Shown in pieces: positions 26,299 through 36,854 of a stretch of DNA of 64,000 bases (within the stretch, counting starts at the first letter, position 1; each line of letters opens with the position of its first letter). Below the pieces are notes generated by a model. That model saw nothing but the letters and a program-made list of their open reading frames with translations, was not told where the DNA came from and did not search any database. The position numbers and the translations under genes are program-made. The stretch comes from Saccharum officinarum (Eukaryota > Streptophyta > Magnoliopsida > Poales > Poaceae): the NCBI GenBank assembly GCA_020631735.1, contig CM036159.1, forward strand, positions 14,485,511-14,549,510, in the 5' to 3' direction.

Positions 26299-27780
26299 TA
26301 TGACTGCCCCCAGTTCTTCATCCAGTTCATTCCTATTATTACATCCAAAACTAGTCCAGGCATAACTACCAGGTTCACTCGAAACTTCCGACTACCTAAC
26401 TCAAGGGTTACCCCTCTAACCATCTGATTGGTTAAAACATCAGCCCCTGCTGAACTTATACGGTACCCATAACTTAAGTCTGTGCATAGTTGTTTATGCT
26501 TCCGTGCAAATGCTTGACTCATAAAAGAATGCGAGGATCCAGAATCAAATAGAACAACTGCAGGGTGATGGTTAACAAGAAACTTACCGGCAGTTACAGG
26601 CTCTCCCTCAGGAATCTCATCAACGGTGGTATGGTGTACACGGGCAGTGTAAGTCTGTTGCTTCTTTTTAGGCGGATAAGGGCAGAACTTTGAAAAGTGG
26701 CCTGGCTGACCACAATTGTAGCAGGGCCTCTTCACTGTACCAGCAGATCCTATAGCTCCCTTGGAGTTGCTCTGTTCTGCAGCTGCGGTGATCTTTGCTG
26801 GCGGCACGACCATCTTGTACGGCTTCTGTGGTCCCTTGTAGTTCTGGGTTTTATGTTGTGGCGGCCTGAACCTTGCACCAGGTGCGGAGGGACGATAAGA
26901 AAGACGATTTGCAGTAACAACTCTGGACTGGAATGGTCCTGACTCAAACACCCTCTTGCGATTCTTGGATGCAGTGTAGGCGTTGTTGTTCTTTTCTTGT
27001 TTCAAACAATCACTGACAAAGTCATTGAATCTGGCGCGGGTATTGGTACCCACATGCTTCATCATCTTCGGACTTAACCCTCTCTTGAAACTAGCAATTC
27101 TCTTTGCATCTGTGTCGACCATGTCTGGAGCATAACGACACAAGTTGTTAAAGGCATGCAGATACTGGGTCACAGTCTTGGTACCCTGATTTAAGGCCAA
27201 GAACTCTCCGAGCTTCATCTCAACCAACCCTGGGGGAATATAAACTCCCTTAAACACTTCAGTGAATTCTCTCCAAGTAATCTGGGCATTGGGAGGGAAG
27301 GTGGTGCGGTGATGCTTCCACCACATCCCTGCCGGTCCCTGTAGCTGATGTGCAGCATATTGTCTTCAGAACTTCTGTCAGTCTCAACACACGGAACTTA
27401 TCTTCCATAGTGTTGATCCATTCTTCAGCGTCGAGTGGCTCTGTTGCTTCCTTGAATACTGGCGGCCTGGTGTCCATGAAATCTTTGAAGCTGCTGTATT
27501 GGTTCACCCCATGGCCACCACCTTGATTATTTCCTCTCTGAACATTTTCAGCGATGGTACGCAGAAAATCTTCTATATTCCTCTGTGATTGCTCGGCGTT
27601 GCGCTGGCTTCCAAGGAACTGTGCGAAGAATACCTCTGCAGTGAGCGGTGGAGGAGGAGACAATTGTGGCTCTGGCTGTGGCTCCTAGTGGTTGACGTTG
27701 TTTGCACCACCCCCACCAGCCCCTGCACCGTTGCCACCAGTTTCAGCGGCCTCATACGTGGCACGGCGAGTATTTGCCAT
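26298..27780 (-). pseudogene. gag: Gypsy gag-protease (frameshifted)
   Basis: The likely gag ATG is at 27780, directly after a CAG that resembles a 3' splice site. A nonsense codon lies at 27687-27685. The capsid region (to about 26950) carries retrotransposon-gag signatures (WWKHHRTTFPP). One CCHC zinc knuckle (CYNCGQPGHFSKFC) lies near 26690-26730. The aspartic protease active site DSGSS lies near 26530-26550. One frameshift falls between 27326 and 27375, and another near 26300 separates protease from RT. Confidence 0.88.
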
Positions 27781-28137
27781 CTGCACATTTTAGCAACAAG
27801 TAATAATTGAGCGAAGTTGTAGTAATTGTATTCGAATGAACAATCATGCCATACTAAATTTATTGGAGAGAACAAGTCATACGATAAAACAGAGGCACAA
27901 TAATCACATTCCAATTAAAACAACATCATTAATCAAATTACTTCGAATGCAACATCGCGTTCCATACAACCATGTTGTTAGCATACATACACTGGACTTT
28001 TATGTGTTTGAGCATCGCATACACAACCAAGATCCAAAAGATCGCCAGTCTCAAGATCGAACAGGATACAACACGATACAAGGAAACCAAAAGAAGGCCA
28101 TCGTGACAGAGCCTATCACTAACGCAAGGCAACTAGC

Positions 28138-29111
28138 CTACTCCTCGGGGCCGTCGTCGAGGTCGGAGGCGTCACCATCGCTACCATCAGTAGCGGCGTC
28201 GTCGTCGACGTCCATCTGGGCGGCGTCCGGAGGAGCATACAGGCCCATCCCATTGTAGAGGGCATGAAACTCTTCATGCAAGTTGGCATTATACCCTTCT
28301 AGCTCCTCGACCCTCTGCCTCAGAAGGTCCCTCTCGTTCCAGGCTTCATTCCTTTCCTGCACTAGCTGTCCCATCATGCGGTCTGCATTTCTGTTGGCCT
28401 GAGTCAATGTCTGCACCCGCTGCATAGCACTCTCACCTCTCTCGAGAGCCCAGTCTCGCTGCAAACTCATGTCGGCCAACTGCTCCTGCAAGCTAGCTAT
28501 AGCACGTGCTTGCTTCTTCTTCTGCTTCCTTGCTTCAAGCCAGTTATCGCCATGTAGGCTAGTCAAGGTCCAATAGGTACTCTCAAGACCCTGGTATGCT
28601 CTGATGGCTGCATACATGGCACTCATTGCGTGGTTGTCGCTAGCCCGTCCTTCACTTGGGCCTCTAACCAGGGCACTCCCTTGCGGTTGCACCCAAATGG
28701 CATCACGAGGATCATCTCTTGGGAAAGTACCGGCCAAAGCTGCTGCCAACTCATTAGAAAACCTGCTCATTATGTCTCGGATGACGCGAAAGGCTGCGCC
28801 CTCTGCACCCACAACTGGAGTGCGTCCTTCAAATTCCAAATGCCAACCATCCCATTCTGGCGCATCACCAAGAGCAGAGACGGTGATTTCCACTACCGCA
28901 AGTCCATCCTCAGCTAGCTGGCTCTCACTCCAAGAGTACACCGGCTCTTGACCTCTGGGTACCCCACATCATGGAGCACTCTCCAAAGCAAGGTGGGCAT
29001 GTCAAACTCGCTTAGAAAAGTGTCCGTGCTACGGCGCTCCCGCGGGGCCATCTGGTGACGGGGTGCTCTTCCGCCAGTGGACTTACGGGCAGTCTGCTTC
29101 GTGCAGGCCAT
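28138..29111 (-). CDS. Extra retrotransposon ORF with histone H3 tail mimic at its N-terminus
   Basis: The ATG at 29111 opens a frame reading Met-Ala-Cys-TKQTARKSTGG-Arg-APR-His-Gln. After Met removal this aligns with histone H3 residues 1-21 at 17 of 21 positions, with K4, R8, K9, S10, T11 and R17 kept and R2, K14, K18 and L20 changed. About 30 further residues follow. The frame then closes at 28914, while a second frame open from about 28955 continues to the stop at 28138. One base gained or lost near 28955 therefore splits an original ~324-residue ORF. The second part has a globular-looking region, a long Lys/Glu/Gln-rich coiled coil (about 28560-28270) and an Asp/Glu-rich C-terminus. No histone fold follows the tail, so it is not an H3 gene. 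It lies between the 5' LTR and gag on the same strand, so the element probably expresses it. Function is unknown; a chromatin-reader decoy is my inference. Confidence 0.8.
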
Positions 29112-29900
29112 CTGTAGCACAAGTTTTAAATCACCCGGTGAGAACATATTTTAAGTTGATGTCACTTTTTATCAAACTGGGATAATCCTTTTATAAGGGG
29201 AGGAATGCATGTTATGAATGAAATGCACAGACAATATGATGCATGCGCGAGTCTTACGTTCTCACAAACTTAGAAAATAAAGACATCTAACGATGAATTC
29301 GGTGGCATACAAACGATCTCTTATATACGTAACTAATTCGATCTACACGATAAACGCTGTTATGTACCTGCAGAAAATTCATTTCAGCCCATTTCCCATG
29401 AATGCATGAAAGCAGTAAATCTACCTACACGCTCTACACGAATTCCCATATGCGTGTACAACGGTAGTATCTACCCAAACACATCGTCCTATTGACGGCA
29501 TCGCCTCAACGGACGGAACACCCATACATGCGATACTTTCATAAAAACATGTGTAAAACATGTAATTATTCTAGTATCATATAAGCACTCTCCCTAGATC
29601 GGCGGTGTATCCAATCATACTCTCACAGCTCACACTTACCAAAGCGTAGAGGTAACTGATCCATACATTACCACTCAATTAAGTGGCACTAATACAATAG
29701 CACGCCGTATGAGCAACGAAAGAGAAATATGGTGCAAGAACCCCAAGTTAGTACTTAAATAGCCACCTAGAGTCCTTAACTGAGCATACAGGATATGACC
29801 ACTGGCACACCTTTAGTTTTAAAATCACACTTTTAAACAGAATTTTGTTTTAAATACACTTATGAACAGTAATCACGCTAAACCATGTTCCGATGCCAGC
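29112..29900 (-). other. Gypsy 5' leader with primer site and possible intron
   Basis: About 790 bp between the 5' LTR and the H3-like ORF, without a coding frame. Two bases inside the LTR the minus strand reads TGGCATCGGAAC, an imperfect match to the usual TGGTATCAGAGC primer site. A good donor, AAC|GTAAGA, lies at 29257. An acceptor-like TGCTACAG ends at 29112, immediately before the ORF's ATG, outlining a possible 146 bp intron. Confidence 0.55.
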
Positions 29901-32900
29901 TATAACAGAACCGCCCAATTATACGAGATTAAGTAGGAAAATCATCCAACGGGAGGACAATTTAACAAACTTAAGCCCGTATAACCCGGTAGTCCGTGAA
30001 ATCTCGACGGATTTCAAACCATTTCACATAACAGCCAAGATCGTACTAAGTTTAGCGGTCACCATCATAAGTTACATAAATGTTCGCGGCATAAAATACA
30101 TCGGAGTTTAAACATAGTTATTACAAACCAGGTTCGAATAAAAGTAGCGGAAGCGGTAGTTCAAATCACGCACACACACATAGCATTTTGAAATAAAGTG
30201 CCAGCTTGTGATCATCTCCAGCAAAAGCATCAGACGAGAAGTAGCGAATGACCATTGCCCATGGTCCTAAGCTTCACCCATCGCAGGATAGAGGCAGTTG
30301 ATACAGTAGCCGTAATACATCTGCCCATCTGCAACAAGTGGGAACAAAGCCCTGAGTACGAGAAGGTATTCAGCTAGACTTACCCGACAGAACCAAAATA
30401 AAATGACACCAAGGATCATGATAGGCTTTCTGGTGGGATAGCTGACTCATTTGTAAGAAAAGCATTTTTAACTTAACAATTCCTTTCCAAAAGCAGCAGT
30501 AATTAACTCTTTATTACCCTGTCAACTATGTTTGCACTGGTGCTAGAGTAACATGTAATTAAGTAAGTAAGGATTACCATTGATCATTAACAATAGTTAT
30601 CATGTCATCTTCCACATAACTATCCAAGTGATTCATCAAGATTACTACGATGAAGTAGCTCAAGTCAAGTGTTCACTATCCAGTGAACGATGGCGATTCG
30701 AATCGATTATTAACCAGCTGGTAATTTATTCCTCACACAAACCTCACTCAACCGCTAAAGTGAGGTATTGGTCACCGAGTCAACTATTCAGGTAAAGTCG
30801 CGAGTTTGCCAGGAACCACATGTACCCGGGGGCCGCCCGACTGCTCTTTGGCCTTATCATCGTGCCCCCGTATCCTGCCACTACTGCTCCGATACAGTGC
30901 GTTGCGGGCAATCCACTCGGCCCGAATAATCTCTCAGCTTCGCGGTCGAAAGGTACATTATTCGGCCAGCTAAATGTGAGGCATGCGTTCAATATGACTC
31001 GAGGCCCAACAATGGTCGGTCCTTAATCGACACAGACGGAAAACACTACAGTCCGAAACCCTGCAAGTTTCCGCCCGGTCTCAAATTCATTTTGACACTT
31101 AGTTATTTTCGTATGACATACTTTCACATAGATCCAAGTAATCTCCTAGAGCTCGCGGATGACAGGCAATCACCCGACTTCTACCGGTCTAAGCAAACTA
31201 AGCAATTATTGACCGCGGACACCAAGGTAACAAGGATCGGGTAAAACAAGGTGAAACAAGGTATAATGCAGCAACGTTTGCAAACAACTCCTAAACGTAA
31301 TGCATCCAATTAAATAAAGTTAATAATAAATTATTTGTAAACCGGGAGAGAAATGCTCCGGGGCTTGCCTCTCTCAAAAGAGTTCGGACGGTGGTCGGGG
31401 CACTCTGGGAGATCTTCACCGACCTCCTCTTCGGCTTCGGTCACCTCCTGCTCTTGCACTTCGTACTGCTCTTCCGGGTCCTCAGGAACCGCTACCGGGA
31501 TCACTTCCTGCGATCCTGTATGATGCAGAAGTATAAGTGCTCATGCCTAGGTGCATTGCAGGGATGACATGAGATGATGATGATGAATGCATGAGATGTA
31601 ATGAACATGTTACTTCATTTGGATTATGTGGAACTTACGACTCTTCTACAAGGTAGTCTACGTCATCCAAGAACATGTACTCGAAAACTACCACCACTAA
31701 TCTCTATCATGCCAAGGCACACTGACACTTAAGATGCTTCAAAGATACACCAAAGCTTTACTAATTTCTTAATCACACTTAAAGCAACACTTGCTTAAAC
31801 CCTAAATAATAATAGGTTTGAATAGCAACATATATTTTGGTAGCACAGAAAAATCTGAGAAAATTATAGTAGCTTTCTATCATTTAATCTAGCATACCAC
31901 AAAAATTTCATTGTATTTGGATTACTAGAATTGTCTACACAAAAATAACAAAGCTAGGGCCTAAAAATAAGCATAAACATACTTTATACTATGAAAAGTA
32001 TCAAACAATAGATTTAATATTTTTCCTTCATTCTACACAATAAACAATCACTATAGAAAAATTATTACATGCATGTTTTATTCATAATTTTCTCTCTAGC
32101 AAAAATAACAATTATTAACAATATTAAACACTTGTACTACAACTCAAGATTTTTCCACATAACAAGCATGTTATATATTTTTCCTAGAAAGTACATCACA
32201 AAATTAAATTATAGCAAGTGGAACCATATTTTTCTGAGCTCTCTGTGATTTACTACATATTTAACAAGAAAACAGCAATTTTAGTGATTAAATAAAAACT
32301 CTACAGAAAAGTATTTCAAACTTGACATGCAATATTTTTAAACTGTAAATCTAGTCAAGAGAAACACTACAAAATTTGTTTCACAATTTTTGAAGCTAAA
32401 ATGAGCAAGTTATGGATTTTAGAAACCCTTTTAACAATTTCTGAAAAATCATTTTCAAAAATCCATTTATCATCCGTCGCTGAAAATGCTGGGTGCACCC
32501 GGTGCAATGCACACACGAGCGCGAGAGGAGGCAGACAAATGGGCCCGTGACCCCACATGTCAGCCACACAGAGGAGAGGGATACGTTGGCTGCGCGATTC
32601 TCGCCGACGGTGAGCTCGCCGGCGGTGAGATCACCACCAGCAGCTTCCCTGCAGAGAGGCGAAACCAATGGTGCCTAGCATGTGGCCAGACGAGCTCAGC
32701 ATTGAGCTCGCCGGCGCGCATGGCGGGGCGGCGGTGCGGTGCACGGTGGCCGGCCGGTGCAGGTCACGGTGGTGGCCGAAGAGGCGCGCACGAGATCCGC
32801 GAGGTGGAGGCGGTCGTGACAAGGGAAAAATGGAGGGAAAAGAACGACAGAGGAGCTCCGGCCACGAGCGCCGGCCAACGGCGGCCATGGCGGCAGCGGA

Positions 32901-33822
32901 GGAGGAGCGCGGCCAAATTGGCCCTCACCTGAGCACGAGCCGTGGAGACAGCACGCGTCTGGGAAAGCCGAAGGCGAGGCGGAGCCCGGGGTGTGGCGAA
33001 TCGAAGAGAGGTGGAGCAGCGAGGGCGGAACGGCGGCGGCGATGGCGCGGTGGCTGCCGCGACGAGCTGAGCTGCGGGAGGCGAACGCGAGCAGTGGGGA
33101 GCGGAAATGGCGAGGATGGCGAGAGCAGCGCTCGGGCCGACCGTTTTGGAGGCGTGGCGTGGCCGTGGGGGCCACTGCGGCCACGCGTCGGGCGTAGCCG
33201 TACGCCGGCGGCCACGGGGCGGGCGGCTCCTGACCGCGGCCGGTGCGCTGGCGCGGCGAGCGCGCGGACGCGGGCACGGGCGCGGGCTGGTTTCGGTCGC
33301 TGGGCCGGAAGTGGGGCGGCGGCCCGTTAGGTAAGAAACCGTTTTTCTTTTTCTAAATAAAATTCTAGATTTTATTATTTGATTTAAATTCAAATTTTGA
33401 AGATGAAAAAGACAATTCCACAAATTACCCCCAAAACAAAAGTTGTTCAAACTTTTATTCTCTACAACTTTCATTTAGGGCACTTTTCAAAATTCTAAAT
33501 AGATTTTGAATTGATGATTTAAAGTCAAATTTTTAAATGAAAACTCAATTTTCTGAAATATTTTTAGAAGCAAAATTTGGGAAGATTTTGAATACAAAAC
33601 TTGCTCCAAAAATCATGCTAATTATTTCTAAGTTTTTAAAGTTATAGCTCCATAAATTTTTACCACTTTTACCTGGGACTTTTACCAATTCAGAGCTCAA
33701 ACATGATTATCACAGTTTTAAATAAATTCTAACTTAATTTACATGTGATGATGATCATGCATGAAATGCAAATGCTCATGATTTAGGATGTGAATGCCTG
33801 CTTAACACCCAGAGGTGTTACA
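29901..33822 (-). repeat. 5' LTR of the gypsy element
   Basis: A 3,922 bp LTR, near-identical to the copy at 19346-23264 by eye. The plus-strand terminal TG reads TA here (29901-29902), a point change at the terminus. It carries the same GC-rich block at about 32490-33340. As the 5' LTR in the minus direction it holds the element's promoter; I could not fix its TATA box. Confidence 0.92.
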
Positions 33823-34239
33823 CCTTCCTCTCTCCAGCTCTCCCCTCCGCCCTTAGCGATGGCTCCCGGCTCTTTCCTCTGGTTGATCCATGGAGCGCCG
33901 ACGTTTCCGTGTTGGATTCATGCGAGGAGTTGCAGATCCGGTGGCGTGGGGGGGTCTGCTCCACCCTGACGTGCCCTCCCCACCAAGACGGCAGCATGGG
34001 CCCCCTCCACGTCAGATCCATGGTGCACCGCCCCCCGTGCTGGATCCATGGTGGGAGGATGTGGATCTAGCCGCGTGGTGGGCATTCCTCCACCCTGCCG
34101 TGCCCCCACCTCGACGGCGGCATGGGGGGCTTCCCCGTTGGTGGATCCATGCAGCAGCGCGTGCCCTCCCCCGTGGTGGATCCATGTGGGCGTTGGAGAT
34201 CTGGTGGCCTTCTCCCTCTCTTCTCCCCCTGTTTCAATA

Positions 34240-34700
34240 GTATTTTTTTTGTTGTTTCATTTGCTCAAAAGGTATGTTTCAGTAGGCAATCTGGGGTGGT
34301 TTTCTGGATGTTTTCAGTAGTTCAAGTTGGGTGTTTCAGTAGCCAATCTGGGGGGTGTTTTCTGGTGTTTCAATAGTCAATCTGGGGTGTTTTCTGGGTG
34401 TTTCAGTAGTTCAAGATGGGTGTTTCAGTAGCTCAATCTGGATGTTTCAACAGGAGGATTTTAAGTGTTTCAGTAGTCCAAATTGGGGCGTTTCAGTAGT
34501 TCAATTTAGGCGTTTCAATAAGATGTTTTTAAGTGTTTCAGTAATCCAAGCTGGGGTGTTTCTGGGGTGTCTCAGTAGGTCAAAATTGGGTGTTTCAGTA
34601 GTTCAAAACTGGATGTTTCAGTAGCATGTTTTAATTATTTCAACAACCATCGGATGTACGTTGCAACAGTTGTTTTTTAATGTTTCATAGGTAGATCTTG
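34240..34700. repeat. Degenerate GTTTCAGTAG tandem repeats in element B
   Basis: About 460 bp of imperfect units centred on TGTTTCAGTAGTTCAA and CTGGGGTGTTTC, ending in a GTTGCAACAG-like segment. It is the counterpart of the block in element A. The open frames through it are low-complexity artefacts. Confidence 0.75.
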
Positions 34701-34964
34701 GTTTTTGCATCTCTCTCCCTCCCACCTCTGTTGCAAGCGTGGGGGAGGGACTGTGGGTGGACAATGGTTATCTCGGGGAGCAGGCGAGGTCTGGAGAGCG
34801 GGGTGGGGGGCACAGATCCGCACGCGGGGGCCGCTCGTTTCACTTTTCTTTTTTTTGTTATTCGTTAACACATGCGGCGGAGGTAGCGGGGTGGAGAACC
34901 TCGGGGCGGTGCGTCCGGCTGCTAGCGCCCAGATCCGGACGTCCGGACGGTGCCCTTCCCGTAT

Positions 34965-35691
34965 GCATGTCCGTAGAGAGATGTGCGGTTATGGCCTGTA
35001 CGGGGAGTTCCCAACTCTAAAACCAACTCCAGATATGCGTTTGGGATGAGGTCATCCGGATACAAAATATTTATTATAACACATACCAACTAGAGATGTT
35101 TGATATTTTATTTGTATACATGTGGTAGCAGATCAGGAAAGATATGCACTGAAGCTGCATACACAGCATGCAAATGCAATTTTTTCCCCTCGAGTTGCCG
35201 ACCCGAAAACTGCACTCGAGTTTGAGGCGGATACAGACTGCCCGGGCCTCGGGATCGACTCGGACCAGAAGTTGAGCCCGCCACGCGATTAAACTAGTCT
35301 GACTCCAACAGCTGGCTGGCGGCCCGTTTTAGGGACTCGCTGAACGGACTACAAAAGTCAGGCGACTGATAGATAGGAGTTGTGGAAAAAAAACATACGT
35401 ATAAACAGTTCACGCGCATCGTAAGTATTGTGCCGTAGCCGCCGCCGCCGCCGCCGCCGGCAGCCCACCACCGTCTTGTTGTGGTCTTGTAGCACGCTGC
35501 TTCCACGCCGCATGCTGCGGCTACCGTCTAGCCACGGTGCTGCTGCTGCCGCATGCCTGCCGTCTCTTCCCTGAAGTGAAGAACATGAGCGTACGAGGAG
35601 GTGAATAGAAGGAAGAAGAACTGCCCGTTTTGCTGTTCTAATTAATCCATCTAGGATAACAGTCAAAGATCGACCTCTTTCTTTGAATGAC
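34965..35691. other. Intergenic, with CCG microsatellite
   Basis: No supported gene. It contains an AT-rich stretch, a CCG run at about 35440-35459 and CTG/GCT-rich DNA. It may include the promoter of the twin-CX9C gene at 35692, but no clear TATA box stood out. Confidence 0.4.
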
Positions 35692-36854
35692 ATGTCGCCT
35701 CCGTCGTCTGTTGATGCTGCAACGGGACCCGAGACCGTTGTTCAGGCTGCTGCTGCTGCTCCTGCTCCCAAGGATAGCGCCGATCCATGCCACGCCCACT
35801 CTAAGGACTTCTTGGATGTAGGCCAGCTCCTTCTCCCAGTCTCCCTATATATACACACATGGTGCTGTTGTTGATTCCTTTGTAGTGTACTACCACGCTA
35901 CACCGCACTCAACATTATCTTTCGAGCTCTGTGGTCTCTCAGTGTCCGTTTAATTTGATAATTGCAGTGTCTCAACAGCCACGAGATCAAGCTTGGGAAG
36001 TGCATGCACCATCTTGGCTCGCTGCATCAGTGCCGCCAGAGAGCTAATGATGATGTAATGGAACCCTCGAAGGTTCAGGAGGAGGCTACTGCCCCTACTG
36101 GTTCATGCTACATCCCTTATCAGGCACTGAAGAATGTACGTTGTTTCGTCTCGCTTGCCTTTTCTAGGTATTGAGATAAATGAGATTGTTGAATGTACTC
36201 CCATATTATTTAATTATATAGTGTATATCTAAATATTAGTTCTCGATGTATTTTTTCCTATTAATTCCCCATACATTTGGCTAAAGGAAATGCCACTATT
36301 AATTCCCCATGCATGCTTGTGCTATGTATTTAGATAAAACACTATGTCTAGATCAGCATGAGGAATAACATTTTTCTTTAATCATGCTATTATTCATTCC
36401 CCATGCTCATGTTACCTCGATAACCCTATTAGCTCATACAAACATTTTCATTCTTCATCGGTTTGCTACTTAGTTCATACATTGTTGAGTTCACATTTTG
36501 TTGTCCACTAGTCTAATGTATGTTTTGTTTTAAAAAGTTAAACTTGATAAGTTTTGACCAACAACTAGCTAAATTACATGAACGTCGTCCAATGTATAAA
36601 AGTTGCATATAATTTTCAAAACGCTTTTTAAGGAGATGTCGAGATGTGTATTTTCTAGCAATTGACAATAAGAAAAAAAATACAATGGCCACAATCTACA
36701 TTCCAAGACACTATGCTTTACACTGCGGTCTCAAATGTTTTTGGTTGATATACTGCAGTGCCTCAACAATGACGATGTCAAACTCGGGAAGTGCGAGCTC
36801 TATCTTCACTCGTTGTTTGTGTGCCACACGAGAGCTCGTGAGCTTTTCAGTTGA
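35692..36854 (+). CDS. Short twin-CX9C (CHCH-type, CHCHD2/At12Cys-like) protein with duplicated second exon
   Basis: Exon 1 is 35692-35817 (42 codons, ATG at 35692, donor GTAGGC). It ends in C-x9 of the first cysteine pair; the second Cys is the first codon of the next exon. Two alternative second exons exist. Exon 2a (35968-36135, acceptor TTGCAG, donor GTACGT) starts CLNSHEIKLGKC and completes C-x9-C. Exon 2b (36759-36854, acceptor CTGCAG, stop TGA at 36852) starts CLNNDDVKLGKC, also completes C-x9-C and ends the frame. Twin-CX9C proteins are imported into the mitochondrial intermembrane space through the MIA40 pathway. The spacing matches the CHCHD2/MIX17 group, but the usual basic N-terminal half is missing (about 73 residues by the 1-2b model). 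It could be a truncated pseudogene or a diverged small gene. Confidence 0.5.

Larger units (their letters stand above)
19346..33822 (-). mobile_element. Full-length Ty3/gypsy chromovirus (Tekay/Del-like) with extra upstream ORF
   Basis: A 14.5 kb element in minus orientation with exact target duplication ccttc (19341-19345 and 33823-33827). LTRs are 19346-23264 and 29901-33822. Internal order from the 5' side: leader, an additional ORF with a histone-H3-like N-terminus (29111-28138), gag with zinc knuckle and protease, RT, RNase H, integrase and C-terminal chromodomain, then the polypurine tract. The LTRs are very similar and nearly equal in length, suggesting a fairly recent insertion, yet gag-pol has several frameshifts and stops. 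The chromodomain and integrase features point to the Tekay/Del lineage (inference). Confidence 0.92.
19102..34955. mobile_element. Non-autonomous Mutator-like element B, split by a gypsy element
   Basis: Flanked by an exact 9 bp direct repeat ttcccgtat (19093-19101 and 34956-34964), the Mutator-type target duplication length. It begins CGGTAATGATAG and soon reads GACGTCCGGACG; the right end reads GCTAGCGCCCAGATCCGGACGTCCGG. Start and internal style match element A. Without the gypsy insertion it would be about 1.4 kb: GC-rich ends plus a GTTTCAGTAG-type repeat block. No transposase is present. Confidence 0.55.

Noticed and set aside
29046..29111. A genuine histone H3 gene
   Set aside because: Only the first 21 residues match; no H3 fold follows, and the frame lies inside an LTR element between LTR and gag.
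5249..34700. CRISPR-like arrays in the short repeats
   Set aside because: Eukaryotic DNA; repeats are degenerate and contiguous, without constant-length unique spacers.
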